A stretch of DNA of 36,278 nucleotides from Chitinophagaceae bacterium. GTDB lineage: Bacteria > Bacteroidota > Bacteroidia > Chitinophagales > Chitinophagaceae. Position numbers and translations under genes: made by a program. The notes beneath the pieces were generated by a model, which saw only the letters and a program-made list of their open reading frames with translations, searched no databases and was not told where the DNA came from. Positions 24,816 to 32,266 of the stretch are shown in pieces (positions within the stretch are counted from its first letter, which is position 1; each line of letters begins with the position of its first letter). The DNA is taken from contig JADBXR010000028.1 of NCBI GenBank assembly GCA_020403425.1, positions 1-36,278 on the forward strand, written 5' to 3'.

Positions 24816-27702
24816 ACTGCCCTCCCAGTTCCATTTTCAGGAATCGCGCTGTATGGCTTTTGGTGAGATTCACCATTTTTTCAGGTACACCCTCGAACAG
24901 GATGGTCCCGCCGCCATCACCTCCTTCGGGGCCGAGATCAATGATATGATCGGCCACTTTCACTACATCCAGGTTGTGTTCGATGACCAATACGGTATTC
25001 CCCCGGTCCACCAGTTTGTTCAATACATCCAACAGATGCTGGATATCCTGGAAATGCAGACCGGTAGTGGGTTCATCAAGGATATAAAAGGTTTTGCCGG
25101 TATCTTTTTTGCTCAGTTCGGTGGCCAGCTTCACGCGTTGTGCTTCCCCCCCACTGAGAGTCACGGCCGACTGGCCCAATGTGATATAACCCAGGCCCAC
25201 ATCCTGCAGTACCTTGATCTTACGGTACAGGTAATTGATGGGCTGAAAGAACTCGCAAGCTTCGTCCACGGTCATATTCAGCACGTCACTGATCGATTTC
25301 CCCTTGTAACGGATCTCCAGGGTTTCCCGGTTATAGCGCTGCCCATTACATTTTTCGCAATGCACGTATACATCCGGAAGAAAATTCATTTCGATCACTC
25401 GCATACCTCCTCCCTCACATACATCACAACGCCCCCCTTTTACGTTAAAGGAGAAACGACCGGCATTATATCCACGTATCTTGGCTTCGGGTACGGCAGC
25501 GAACAAGGTACGTATCTCCGTAAAGAATCCACAATACGTGGCGGGGTTACTTCTGGGTGTACGTCCGATGGGTGATTGGTCTATCTCTATCACTTTATCG
25601 ATATGCTCCAAACCTTTGATACTCTTGAACGGCATCGGTGTTGTTTTGCTGTCGTAGCAATGTTTGGAAAGGATCGGGTATAGGGTCTCGTTGATCAAAG
25701 TGGATTTACCACTGCCGCTCACACCACTCACCACGATCAGTTTTCCTAACGGAAAGGCAACATCTACTTTTTTCAGGTTATTTCCGGTGGCGCCTTTCAG
25801 TTCCAGCTGCTTGCCATTACCTGGCCGGCGCTCCTTAGGTACTTCAATGCTCTTTTTACCACTGAGGTACAATGCGGTATCGGATCTGCTTTGCAATACC
25901 TCTTTGGGTGTGCCGGCAGCCACAATGGTTCCGCCATGGATGCCCGCTTTGGGACCAATATCCACCAGGTGATCGGCTGCCATCATGATATCTTTATCAT
26001 GCTCCACCACCAACACGCTGTTACCGATATCGCGTAGATTCTGCAATGCCAGGATCAGCTGGTGGTTATCGCGCTGGTGCAAACCAATGGAGGGTTCATC
26101 CAGTATATAGGTGATCCCCTGCAACTGTGAACCTATCTGTGTGGCCAGGCGTATCCGTTGCGACTCACCACCACTCAGGCTTCTGGAAGGACGATTCAAG
26201 GAGAGATAGGTCAATCCTACATCCAGCAGAAACTGCACCCTTTCGCGAATCTCTTTCAGAATGTCTTTTGCGATCGTATTCTGTTTTTTACTGAGCCTTT
26301 TTTCAATATCATCGAACCAGTCATGTAACTTATCCAGGTTAAGGTTACTGAGTTCAGAGATGTTTTTCTCATCTACTTTGAACCAAAGGCTCTCTTTCTT
26401 CAGCCTCGCACCGTTACAGGTAGTGCAGGTTTTCAGTTCCATGAATTTTTCCACCCATTCCCGGAGCGACTCGCTGCTGTTGGCCCCGGAGAACCATCTT
26501 TTCAGCATGGGAACAATTCCTTCAAACTCACCTTCGTATGGCTGTCCCGCTGTCTCATCATCCATATCTGTCACTTCAAGTGAAACACCTTCCGCATTGC
26601 CATACAAAAGCATGTTCAGTGCTGCAGCTGACAGGTCTTTGATGGGCTTATCCAGGCTGATCTTATTCTTTTTGGCCAGCAGTTCCACGCTGCGATACAT
26701 ATGCGCGTCGCGCTGCTCGCCCAAGGGAACAATACCGCCCTCCTTTACACTGCGGGTCTTGTCCGGAATGATCGATTCCAGGCTGACACTATATACATTA
26801 CCCAATCCCTTACAGGTAGGGCAGGCACCATAAGGCGAGTTAAAAGAGAAGGCATTGGGAGAAGGTTCCTCGTAGCTGATACCCGTGTCCTCGCACATCA
26901 GTTGCTTGGAATATTGTATGATCTTGTTGCTATCGTTCAGCAGCAGGAACATCAGGTCTTTCCCCATCTTCAGGGTTTGCTGCACACTCTGACTCAACCG
27001 AACCCGCATATCGTCAGTGACCTGCAGGCGGTCTATCACCACTTCAATGTCGTGGATCTTATAACGGTCCACCTGAAGTTTCGGGGTAAGATCCAACACT
27101 TCCCCATCCACTCTTACTTTCAAAAAACCTTTTTTACGGATATCTTCGAACAGCTCTCGGTAATGTCCCTTACGGCCACGGATCAACGGGGCCAGTAAAC
27201 TGATCTTTTTATTCCTGAATCTGGAAAAAATGTTCTCAACGATCTCTTCCTCGCTGAATTTGATCATTTTTTTCCCGGTGTTGTAACTGTAGGCTTCCCC
27301 GATCCTTGCGTACAGCAGACGCAAAAAATCGTATACTTCCGTAACTGTTCCAACGGTTGAGCGGGGATTTTTATTGGTGGTCTTCTGCTCAATAGAGATC
27401 ACCGGAGATAAACCCGTGATCTTATCCACATCAGGCCGTTCCATATCGCCCATGAATTGTCGGGCATACGCGCTAAAACTTTCCATATAGCGACGCTGAC
27501 CTTCATTGTAGATGGTATCAAAAGCAAGGGATGATTTACCACTGCCACTAACGCCGGTGAAAACAACCAGGCTGTTCTTTGGAATGGAGATATCTATGTT
27601 CTTGAGGTTGTGCTCTCGGGCTCCAAATACCTCGATCCGTTCTTCGGTAGGCCCACCAATATCTGATTGTTGTTTCCTGCTTGCTTGCTTCGCCATGCCC
27701 AT
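24814..27702 (-). CDS. uvrA: Excinuclease ABC subunit A
   Basis: The 962-aa damage-recognition ATPase of nucleotide excision repair. The first ABC module has Walker A GVSGSGKSSLAF, a CxxC zinc site beginning CPTCKGLG, and signature LSGGESQRIRLATQIG. The second has VSGVSGSGKSTL, the zinc site CDVCEGGG / CEKCNG, and signature LSGGEAQRVKLATEL with ILDEPTTGLH. Length is normal. The ATG at 27702 is used; a second ATG two codons later is equally possible. TACATTTG (27716-27723) gives a very short leader. It ends in a simple repeat shared with convergent elaA. No SOS-type operator was recognised. Confidence 0.97.
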   Translation of the reverse strand: MGMAKQASRKQQSDIGGPTEERIEVFGAREHNLKNIDISIPKNSLVVFTGVSGSGKSSLAFDTIYNEGQRRYMESFSAYARQFMGDMERPDVDKITGLSPVISIEQKTTNKNPRSTVGTVTEVYDFLRLLYARIGEAYSYNTGKKMIKFSEEEIVENIFSRFRNKKISLLAPLIRGRKGHYRELFEDIRKKGFLKVRVDGEVLDLTPKLQVDRYKIHDIEVVIDRLQVTDDMRVRLSQSVQQTLKMGKDLMFLLLNDSNKIIQYSKQLMCEDTGISYEEPSPNAFSFNSPYGACPTCKGLGNVYSVSLESIIPDKTRSVKEGGIVPLGEQRDAHMYRSVELLAKKNKISLDKPIKDLSAAALNMLLYGNAEGVSLEVTDMDDETAGQPYEGEFEGIVPMLKRWFSGANSSESLREWVEKFMELKTCTTCNGARLKKESLWFKVDEKNISELSNLNLDKLHDWFDDIEKRLSKKQNTIAKDILKEIRERVQFLLDVGLTYLSLNRPSRSLSGGESQRIRLATQIGSQLQGITYILDEPSIGLHQRDNHQLILALQNLRDIGNSVLVVEHDKDIMMAADHLVDIGPKAGIHGGTIVAAGTPKEVLQSRSDTALYLSGKKSIEVPKERRPGNGKQLELKGATGNNLKKVDVAFPLGKLIVVSGVSGSGKSTLINETLYPILSKHCYDSKTTPMPFKSIKGLEHIDKVIEIDQSPIGRTPRSNPATYCGFFTEIRTLFAAVPEAKIRGYNAGRFSFNVKGGRCDVCEGGGMRVIEMNFLPDVYVHCEKCNGQRYNRETLEIRYKGKSISDVLNMTVDEACEFFQPINYLYRKIKVLQDVGLGYITLGQSAVTLSGGEAQRVKLATELSKKDTGKTFYILDEPTTGLHFQDIQHLLDVLNKLVDRGNTVLVIEHNLDVVKVADHIIDLGPEGGDGGGTILFEGVPEKMVNLTKSHTARFLKMELGGQ

Positions 27703-27715
27703 GATTGATAAGGAT

Positions 27716-27723
27716 CAAATGTA
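27716..27723 (-). promoter_or_regulatory. uvrA promoter -7 element
   Basis: On the minus strand TACATTTG matches TAnnTTTG. The predicted start of transcription is only about 8 nt from the ATG. The -33 element is unclear. Confidence 0.5.
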
Positions 27724-27824
27724 CTAACAATCAAAAAGTCAGCGGGTTTAAATTATAGCTGCCATCCATCAAAAAAACAGAGCATGGCATCATATTTGAT
27801 ATATTTACAATGTAAAAATATCCC

Positions 27825-28421
27825 ATGAAAAAAATCATTTTACTTGGCTTGCTGGTATTGTCCCTGCAGTCAAAGGCCCAACTGGAAAAAGGCACAAGAC
27901 TGGCAGGACTTCAGACCAACCTCATTCTCGGCGATATCTATGCCACCAATCCGGACCTGAATTTCAGTCAAAACATCAAACGATACGGCCTGAATCTCGT
28001 ACCAACCCTGGGATGGGCCGTCCAGCGAAACTGGATCCTGGGCGGGCAGGCCACGCTTGGCTTTTGGCACGAACGCAGGGTGCCTCCTTATTCGCCAGGC
28101 ATCAACTACAACGCCGATAACTACTACGATCTGGGCATTGCCCCTTTCACACGTTTGTACCTGGATATTACCCGAAACAAAAAATGGAAAGGGTATGGAT
28201 TGGCTTCCATAGAGTTTGCCACAGTGCAGCGTGTGTATAAGACCAGCTATCAGAACGGCATCACACAAAGCACCAAAGACAGTTTTGTTGACCTAAGGGG
28301 TAGTTTGGGGGCTGGATTGGCTTATTTCGGACCGCAATTCTCGATCGATCTGAATGCCGCAATCACAGGTCTTCGGTTGGGTGTGTACAAAACAATCGCA
28401 CCCGGAAAAAAAATATTTTAG
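27825..28421 (+). CDS. Outer-membrane beta-barrel-like protein
   Basis: A 198-aa exported protein. Residues 1-18 (MKKIILLGLLVLSLQSKA, cleaved before Q) are a signal peptide. The mature chain alternates aromatic and polar residues in strands typical of small outer-membrane barrels (LNLVPTLGWAVQRNWILGGQ, GYGLASIEFATVQRVY, GSLGAGLAYFGPQFSIDLN) and ends in Phe. Ligand or role is unknown. An imperfect -7 (CATATTTG, about 27788-27795) and the small palindrome TTTACAATGTAAA (27803-27815) lie upstream. It precedes the SAM riboswitch locus but is functionally separate. Confidence 0.75.
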   Translation: MKKIILLGLLVLSLQSKAQLEKGTRLAGLQTNLILGDIYATNPDLNFSQNIKRYGLNLVPTLGWAVQRNWILGGQATLGFWHERRVPPYSPGINYNADNYYDLGIAPFTRLYLDITRNKKWKGYGLASIEFATVQRVYKTSYQNGITQSTKDSFVDLRGSLGAGLAYFGPQFSIDLNAAITGLRLGVYKTIAPGKKIF

Positions 28422-28484
28422 TCTACAAAACCCTTACCAGCAAAGGAAAATAGAACTATCTCTACTAATTGAATAGACTTTTAT

Positions 28485-28517
28485 TTTGGAAATATGAAAC
28501 TGTCACCCTTATCTTTG
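28485..28517 (+). promoter_or_regulatory. Promoter of the SAM-riboswitch/metB transcript
   Basis: TTTG (28485-28488) and a perfect TATCTTTG (28510-28517) are 21 nt apart, followed by CGG. Transcription should start near 28522-28524, a few bases before the riboswitch P1 helix. This is among the best Bacteroidota-type promoters in the window. Confidence 0.8.
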
Positions 28518-28534
28518 CGGTAGTTCTTTTGATA

Positions 28535-28651
28535 ACTTATCAAGAAAGGCAGAGGGAATTTGGCCCAATGAAGCCTTGGCAACCCATACAAACCACTCAG
28601 TTGTATGAAGGTGCCAACTCCGATCCCGCCGTATGGCAGGAAAAGATAAGT
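28535..28651 (+). promoter_or_regulatory. SAM-I (S-box) riboswitch aptamer
   Basis: The stretch carries the SAM-I core in order: P1 5' strand ACTTATC (28535-28541), AAGAAAGGCAGAGGGA, TTTGGCCCAATGAAGCC, TTGGCAACC, a P3-type hairpin (CATACAA/TTGTATG), GGTGCCAACTCC, a CCCGCC/GGCAGG hairpin, and P1 3' strand GATAAGT (28645-28651). The GAGGGA, TGGCCC, GAAGCC, GGCAACC and GTGCCAA blocks are the conserved parts of the S-box that form the kink-turn, pseudoknot and SAM pocket. It lies between a strong promoter and a terminator, 222 nt before a methionine-pathway gene. High SAM should stabilise P1 and switch transcription off. Confidence 0.95.
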
Positions 28652-28696
28652 CAGAGTAAAAGTTTGCAAATGCCACAACAGTGGAACACCATATTC

Positions 28697-28728
28697 AAGC
28701 TCATCTGACTTACCGGATGAGCTTTTTT
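28697..28728 (+). terminator. Riboswitch expression-platform terminator
   Basis: AAGCTCATC/GATGAGCTT (28697-28705 with 28716-28724) with a 10-nt loop is followed by a T run to 28728. The loop region TCTGACTTA (28704-28712) is perfectly complementary to TAAGTCAGA (28647-28655), which includes the P1 3' strand. The free P1 strand could therefore act as the antiterminator. Confidence 0.9.
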
Positions 28729-28730
28729 AT

Positions 28731-28757
28731 TGCTGGTACACATCTATCGTACCAGCA
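28731..28757 (+). other. Perfect hairpin in the metB leader after the terminator
   Basis: TGCTGGTAC (28731-28739) pairs perfectly with GTACCAGCA (28749-28757) across a 9-nt loop. It lies only in read-through transcripts. There is no T-tract. It could protect the 5' end or organise the remaining 115-nt leader, which shows no second clear promoter. Confidence 0.6.
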
Positions 28758-28872
28758 GAAAAGCTGATCAGGTAAGCTCCCTCGTTTCTCTTGTTAAGTT
28801 TTGAAAAGAATTTTTACAAAATTCCAAACCGCTTCGGCTCTCCATAGGAACCAGGCACAAAACTGATTAACA

Positions 28873-30048
28873 ATGAGCACAGCCACAGAACTGATCCACA
28901 GCATTCCCGTAGACCCATTAACCGGAGCGATCTCGGTTCCAATCTATCAAACCTCCACTTTTGTTCAGGAGGCACCTGGAGTGAACAAAGGATACGATTA
29001 TGCCCGTACCGGCAATCCTACCCGTGCCACATTGGAGCAACTGATCGCCCAACTGGAAAAAGGAACTGTTGGTGTGGCTTTCAGCAGCGGCCTGGCCGCC
29101 ATTGATGCCATTGTAAAATTATTGAAGACCGGTGATGAGATATTGGCAGTGGATGATATCTATGGCGGTGCTTTCCGATTATTCACCCAGGTGTATGAGA
29201 AGTTCGGTATCAAAGTAACCTATGTGGATTGTTCAGATGTGAACAACCTTGTAGATGCCATCACACCCAACACCAAACTCATCTGGCTGGAGACCCCCAC
29301 CAACCCCACTTTAAAGATTGCAGATATCGAAGCCATTGCCAGTCTTGCAAAAACACATCATTGCCTGCTTTGTGTAGACAATACTTTTGCATCACCCGTA
29401 TTACAACAGCCGCTTGCACTGGGAGCTGATATCGTGATCCACAGCGCCACTAAATACCTGGGCGGTCACAGCGACCTGATCGCAGGCCTTGTGGTCACCA
29501 AAGATGCCGACCTGGGCGCCAGGATCAAATACCTGCAAAATGCCTGTGGTGCCATCCTTGCACCTTTCGATAGCTGGCTGGTGATCCGGGGTATTGAAAC
29601 CCTGCACCTGCGCATCAGGCAACATTGTAACAGCGCTTTACGCATTGCTAGATACCTGACGCAACATCCTGCCGTAGACAAAGTATTTTACCCCGGCCTA
29701 CCCACACACCCGAATCATGAGGTAGCCCAAAAACAATCCAGTGGATTTGGCGGTATCATCTCCTTTACACTGAAAGAAGACACCGAAGAGGCAGCGGTAC
29801 GGTTAGTCACGCAAACCCGATTATTCAAGCTGGCAGAGAGTCTGGGTGGCATCAAAAGTCTGGTATCGCATCCTGCTAACATGACACATAAATCCATTCC
29901 TGCTGCCAAAAGAAGGGCAGCCGGAGTGCAGGACAGCCTGATAAGACTTTCGATTGGGCTAGAAGAGCCGGAAGACCTGATCAACGACCTCGAGCAAACA
30001 TTCCAGCTCATCAGTGAACAAACACAGACAAGCGTTTCAGCTGCCTGA
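28873..30048 (+). CDS. metB: Cystathionine gamma-synthase / O-acetylhomoserine sulfhydrylase family PLP enzyme
   Basis: A 391-aa PLP enzyme of the Cys/Met metabolism family (fold type I). The pieces are YDYARTGNPTRATLE (PLP phosphate contact from the neighbouring subunit), SSGLAAIDAI, VDNTFASPVLQQP, the Schiff-base lysine K194 in SATKYLGGHSD, and ESLGGIKSLVSHPANMTH with LIRLSIGLE near the end. Family members make cystathionine or homocysteine from activated homoserine, or split cystathionine; sequence alone does not settle which. The upstream SAM-I riboswitch and the following homoserine dehydrogenase favour a biosynthetic role toward methionine, hence the symbol, with metC/metZ-type activity as alternatives. 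Confidence 0.88.
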   Translation: MSTATELIHSIPVDPLTGAISVPIYQTSTFVQEAPGVNKGYDYARTGNPTRATLEQLIAQLEKGTVGVAFSSGLAAIDAIVKLLKTGDEILAVDDIYGGAFRLFTQVYEKFGIKVTYVDCSDVNNLVDAITPNTKLIWLETPTNPTLKIADIEAIASLAKTHHCLLCVDNTFASPVLQQPLALGADIVIHSATKYLGGHSDLIAGLVVTKDADLGARIKYLQNACGAILAPFDSWLVIRGIETLHLRIRQHCNSALRIARYLTQHPAVDKVFYPGLPTHPNHEVAQKQSSGFGGIISFTLKEDTEEAAVRLVTQTRLFKLAESLGGIKSLVSHPANMTHKSIPAAKRRAAGVQDSLIRLSIGLEEPEDLINDLEQTFQLISEQTQTSVSAA

Positions 30049-30071
30049 CAAATCATAACAATTGTATGACA

Positions 30072-30099
30072 TTGATCAACATTAACCGGGTTAATTTTG
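30072..30099 (+). promoter_or_regulatory. hom promoter
   Basis: TTG (30072-30074) and TAATTTTG (30092-30099) are 17 nt apart and match the Bacteroidota consensus. The predicted leader is about 100 nt, so hom can be transcribed independently of the SAM-controlled gene upstream. Confidence 0.6.
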
Positions 30100-30116
30100 C
30101 AGACCAGAACAGGAAT

Positions 30117-30149
30117 ATGCACCAGCAGCCTGCAAGGTCTTGCTACTAG
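30117..30149 (+). CDS. Candidate leader peptide upstream of hom
   Basis: A 10-codon frame starts at ATG 30117, about 12 nt after the predicted transcription start, and ends at TAG 30147-30149. It encodes MHQQPARSCY. It overlaps a hairpin made of CAGCAG/CTGCTG (30123-30128 with 30152-30157) enclosing GCAAG/CTTGC, and seven T follow at 30170-30176. The layout suggests translation-coupled attenuation, possibly sensing Cys, Arg or Ser codons. No terminator stem directly abuts the T run. Confidence 0.35.
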   Translation: MHQQPARSCY

Positions 30150-30203
30150 CCCTGCTGTTAAGCCAACTGTTTTTTTACCCCCATATATCATAACAAGTAC
30201 GAA

Positions 30204-31460
30204 ATGGAAACACACAAACAATTAACGATCGGATTATTTGGATTTGGCGTTGTAGGCGAAGGTTTATACAGGGTTTTACAACAAACGCCTTCCTTAAAAG
30301 CAACCATCAAGAAAGTATGTATCAAGAATCCGGGTAAAACAAGAAATGCACCGGCATCTTTATTTACAACTGACAGGGATGACATCCTGAAAGACGAAAG
30401 CATTAACGTAGTGGTAGAAGTGATCGATGATGCCAATGCCGCTTTCGAGATCGTTTCGATTGCGCTCAGGAATGGCAAAGCCGTAGTAAGCGCCAGCAAG
30501 AAAATGATTGCCGAGCACCTTCCCGAAATACTTGCATTACAACAGGAGACCAACCTGCCTTTCCTTTGCGAAGCAGCGGCCTGCGCCTCTATCCCTGTCA
30601 TCAGAAACCTGGAAGAGTATTACGACAATGACCTTTTGCATTCCATCAAAGCCATTGTGAACGGATCTACCAATTTCATCCTCACCAAGATGTTCGAAGA
30701 TAAACTGGATTTCCAGGAAGCCCTGTTACTGGCACAACAGTTGGGTTTTGCGGAAAGCAACCCCAAATTGGACATCGAAGGTTATGATGCAGTGAACAAA
30801 TGGAGCATACTGCTGAATCACGCCTATGGCATTGTGGAACATCCGAACAACCTTCTGTTCAATGGCATACAGAATATCCAGCTGAGTGATGCGATAGTAG
30901 CGAAAGAAAAAAATCTCGATATCAAACTGATAGCCCAGGCGCAGAAACTGAAGAACGGAAAAGTGGCCGCTTTCGTGTTACCGCAGTTTGTAAAACTGAA
31001 CGAGCCCCTTTCGTTTGTCAAGAACGAATATAACGGTGTGGTGATCGAGAGCGGATTCGCCGACAAACAGTTCTTCTACGGAAAAGGTGCAGGTAGTTTT
31101 CCCACGGCATCTGCCGTATTGAGTGATATCGGGGCTTTGCGCTATGATTATCGATACGAATACAAGAAATTGTACCACCAGCAACCCAACGAACTGACCC
31201 ACGATTATTACCTGAAAGTGTATGTAAGTTTTGACGACTGGAAATACATTCCCCGTGAAAAATTCGAGTGGATCGAAGAATGGCATGCCGAAGCTGAGAG
31301 AAAATACCTGATTGGCGTGCTGCATGTGAAACACCTGAAAGAGAACAACTGGTGGAGAGAGAACGGCAGTTCACTCATCCTGACCAACGAACCCATCATA
31401 GATAACCTGGACATCGTGAACCTGAAAAAACGCAGTCTCGAACTGGCCGGTATTGCTTAA
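30204..31460 (+). CDS. hom: Homoserine dehydrogenase
   Basis: A 418-aa NAD(P)H enzyme that reduces aspartate semialdehyde to homoserine, the branch point to methionine and threonine. The N-terminal Rossmann motif is GLFGFGVVGEGLYRVL. The catalytic domain carries NGSTNFILTKM and the LDIEGYDAVNKWSILLNHAYG block, with the conserved Asp/Lys. The C-terminal ~85 residues begin DYYLKVYVSF like an ACT domain, but the rest lacks the usual PGVLA-type helix and is rich in Trp and charged residues, so feedback regulation may differ. The gene has its own promoter and a strong terminator. It lies 155 bp after the PLP enzyme on the same strand. Confidence 0.93.
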   Translation: METHKQLTIGLFGFGVVGEGLYRVLQQTPSLKATIKKVCIKNPGKTRNAPASLFTTDRDDILKDESINVVVEVIDDANAAFEIVSIALRNGKAVVSASKKMIAEHLPEILALQQETNLPFLCEAAACASIPVIRNLEEYYDNDLLHSIKAIVNGSTNFILTKMFEDKLDFQEALLLAQQLGFAESNPKLDIEGYDAVNKWSILLNHAYGIVEHPNNLLFNGIQNIQLSDAIVAKEKNLDIKLIAQAQKLKNGKVAAFVLPQFVKLNEPLSFVKNEYNGVVIESGFADKQFFYGKGAGSFPTASAVLSDIGALRYDYRYEYKKLYHQQPNELTHDYYLKVYVSFDDWKYIPREKFEWIEEWHAEAERKYLIGVLHVKHLKENNWWRENGSSLILTNEPIIDNLDIVNLKKRSLELAGIA

Positions 31461-31489
31461 TCATACCATTGTTTGAGTTTTTAATGAGC

Positions 31490-31516
31490 GCCCTGCCAGT
31501 ACTGGCAGGGCTTTTT
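31490..31516 (+). terminator. hom terminator
   Basis: A perfect 22-nt palindrome (31490-31511, arms GCCCTGCCAG) is followed by TTTTT. It lies 30 bp after the hom stop. Its presence shows that the upstream-extended reading of the next gene is not translated. Confidence 0.93.
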
Positions 31517-31541
31517 CATCTTATTTACGCCCGGCAATCTG

Positions 31542-31549
31542 TAGATTTG
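31542..31549 (+). promoter_or_regulatory. PAP2 gene promoter -7 element
   Basis: TAGATTTG matches TAnnTTTG, 15 bp before the ATG at 31565 and just after the hom terminator. This fixes the start of the PAP2 gene. Confidence 0.6.
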
Positions 31550-31564
31550 TGCAAAGACCCATAC

Positions 31565-32200
31565 ATGTTTACCAGATCTCCTTTCCCGAACCGGAATTTT
31601 GTGATCGGATTCCTGCTCACCCTGATCGGCTCCCTGTTCCTGCTTGTTAATTCCTTTGTCATTGGCAGGGTCCCATTTTTCCTGATGTTGAATACAGATC
31701 TCGGTGCAGCTGGCGATAATTTTTTCTCTTTCTGGACCAATCTCGGTGACGGGGCCGTATGGGTATTGGCAGCGATCTTATTCTGGTTTTTCCGTAGAAA
31801 TCAATTTCCCTTACTGCTAGCGGCCATTGTGTTCTCAACCCTGATCGCCCAGGGAGCCAAGCGGTTTCTTTTTCCGGCAGAACTGAGACCCACCGCTGCT
31901 ATCACCGACCTGGGCTCCATACATACCGTGACCGGTGTTGAATTACACAGTTCACACAGTTTTCCTTCAGGGCATACCACTACCGCGTTTACCATTTTCC
32001 TGCTTGGCTGCCTGCTCATCAGGAACAAGTGGTTCGTTCCGGCAGGTTTTATCTGCGCCTTACTGGTAGGATACTCCCGCATTTACCTGGCGCAACATTT
32101 CCCTCTGGATGTGGGTGGTGGTATGATGGCAGCGCTCATGACACTACTGCCCTCCATTACCATCCAGCAACAATGGGAGAAAAGAAAGATAGTTCATTGA
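31565..32200 (+). CDS. PAP2 superfamily membrane phosphatase
   Basis: A 211-aa integral membrane protein of the phosphatidic-acid phosphatase type 2 family, which removes phosphate from lipid or polyprenyl phosphates. The signature motifs are visible: a KR-x-RP region in AKRFLFPAELRPTA, PSGH in SHSFPSGHTTTAF, and SR-x5-H-x3-D in SRIYLAQHFPLD, which carries the catalytic histidine. Five to six membrane helices are present. The frame is open upstream to a TTG at 31469, but that part would translate the hom terminator and this gene's promoter, so the ATG at 31565 is chosen. Substrate (undecaprenyl pyrophosphate or phosphatidate) is not determined. Confidence 0.88.
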   Translation: MFTRSPFPNRNFVIGFLLTLIGSLFLLVNSFVIGRVPFFLMLNTDLGAAGDNFFSFWTNLGDGAVWVLAAILFWFFRRNQFPLLLAAIVFSTLIAQGAKRFLFPAELRPTAAITDLGSIHTVTGVELHSSHSFPSGHTTTAFTIFLLGCLLIRNKWFVPAGFICALLVGYSRIYLAQHFPLDVGGGMMAALMTLLPSITIQQQWEKRKIVH

Positions 32201-32209
32201 ATCCGTTAA

Positions 32210-32254
32210 ATAAACAAAGAAGCCGCGGTATGATACCGCGGCTTCTTTGTTTAT
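32210..32254. terminator. Bidirectional terminator between PAP2 and M28 genes
   Basis: A 21-bp perfect stem (32210-32230 with 32234-32254; core GAAGCCGCGGTA) with a TGA loop and A/T-rich outer arms lies between the two convergent stops. Confidence 0.92.
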
Positions 32255-32266
32255 GTTATTGTATCA

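Noticed and set aside
24772..25575. 267-aa plus-strand ORF antisense to uvrA
   Set aside because: It covers the well-conserved uvrA 3' half and is explained by the opposite-strand codon pattern.
28469..28708. 79-aa ORF (MNRLLFWKYE...) as a protein gene
   Set aside because: The stretch is the promoter, SAM-I aptamer and half of the terminator; the frame is a by-product of RNA conservation.
31469..31564. N-terminal extension of the PAP2 protein from TTG 31469
   Set aside because: It would translate the hom terminator and the TAGATTTG promoter.
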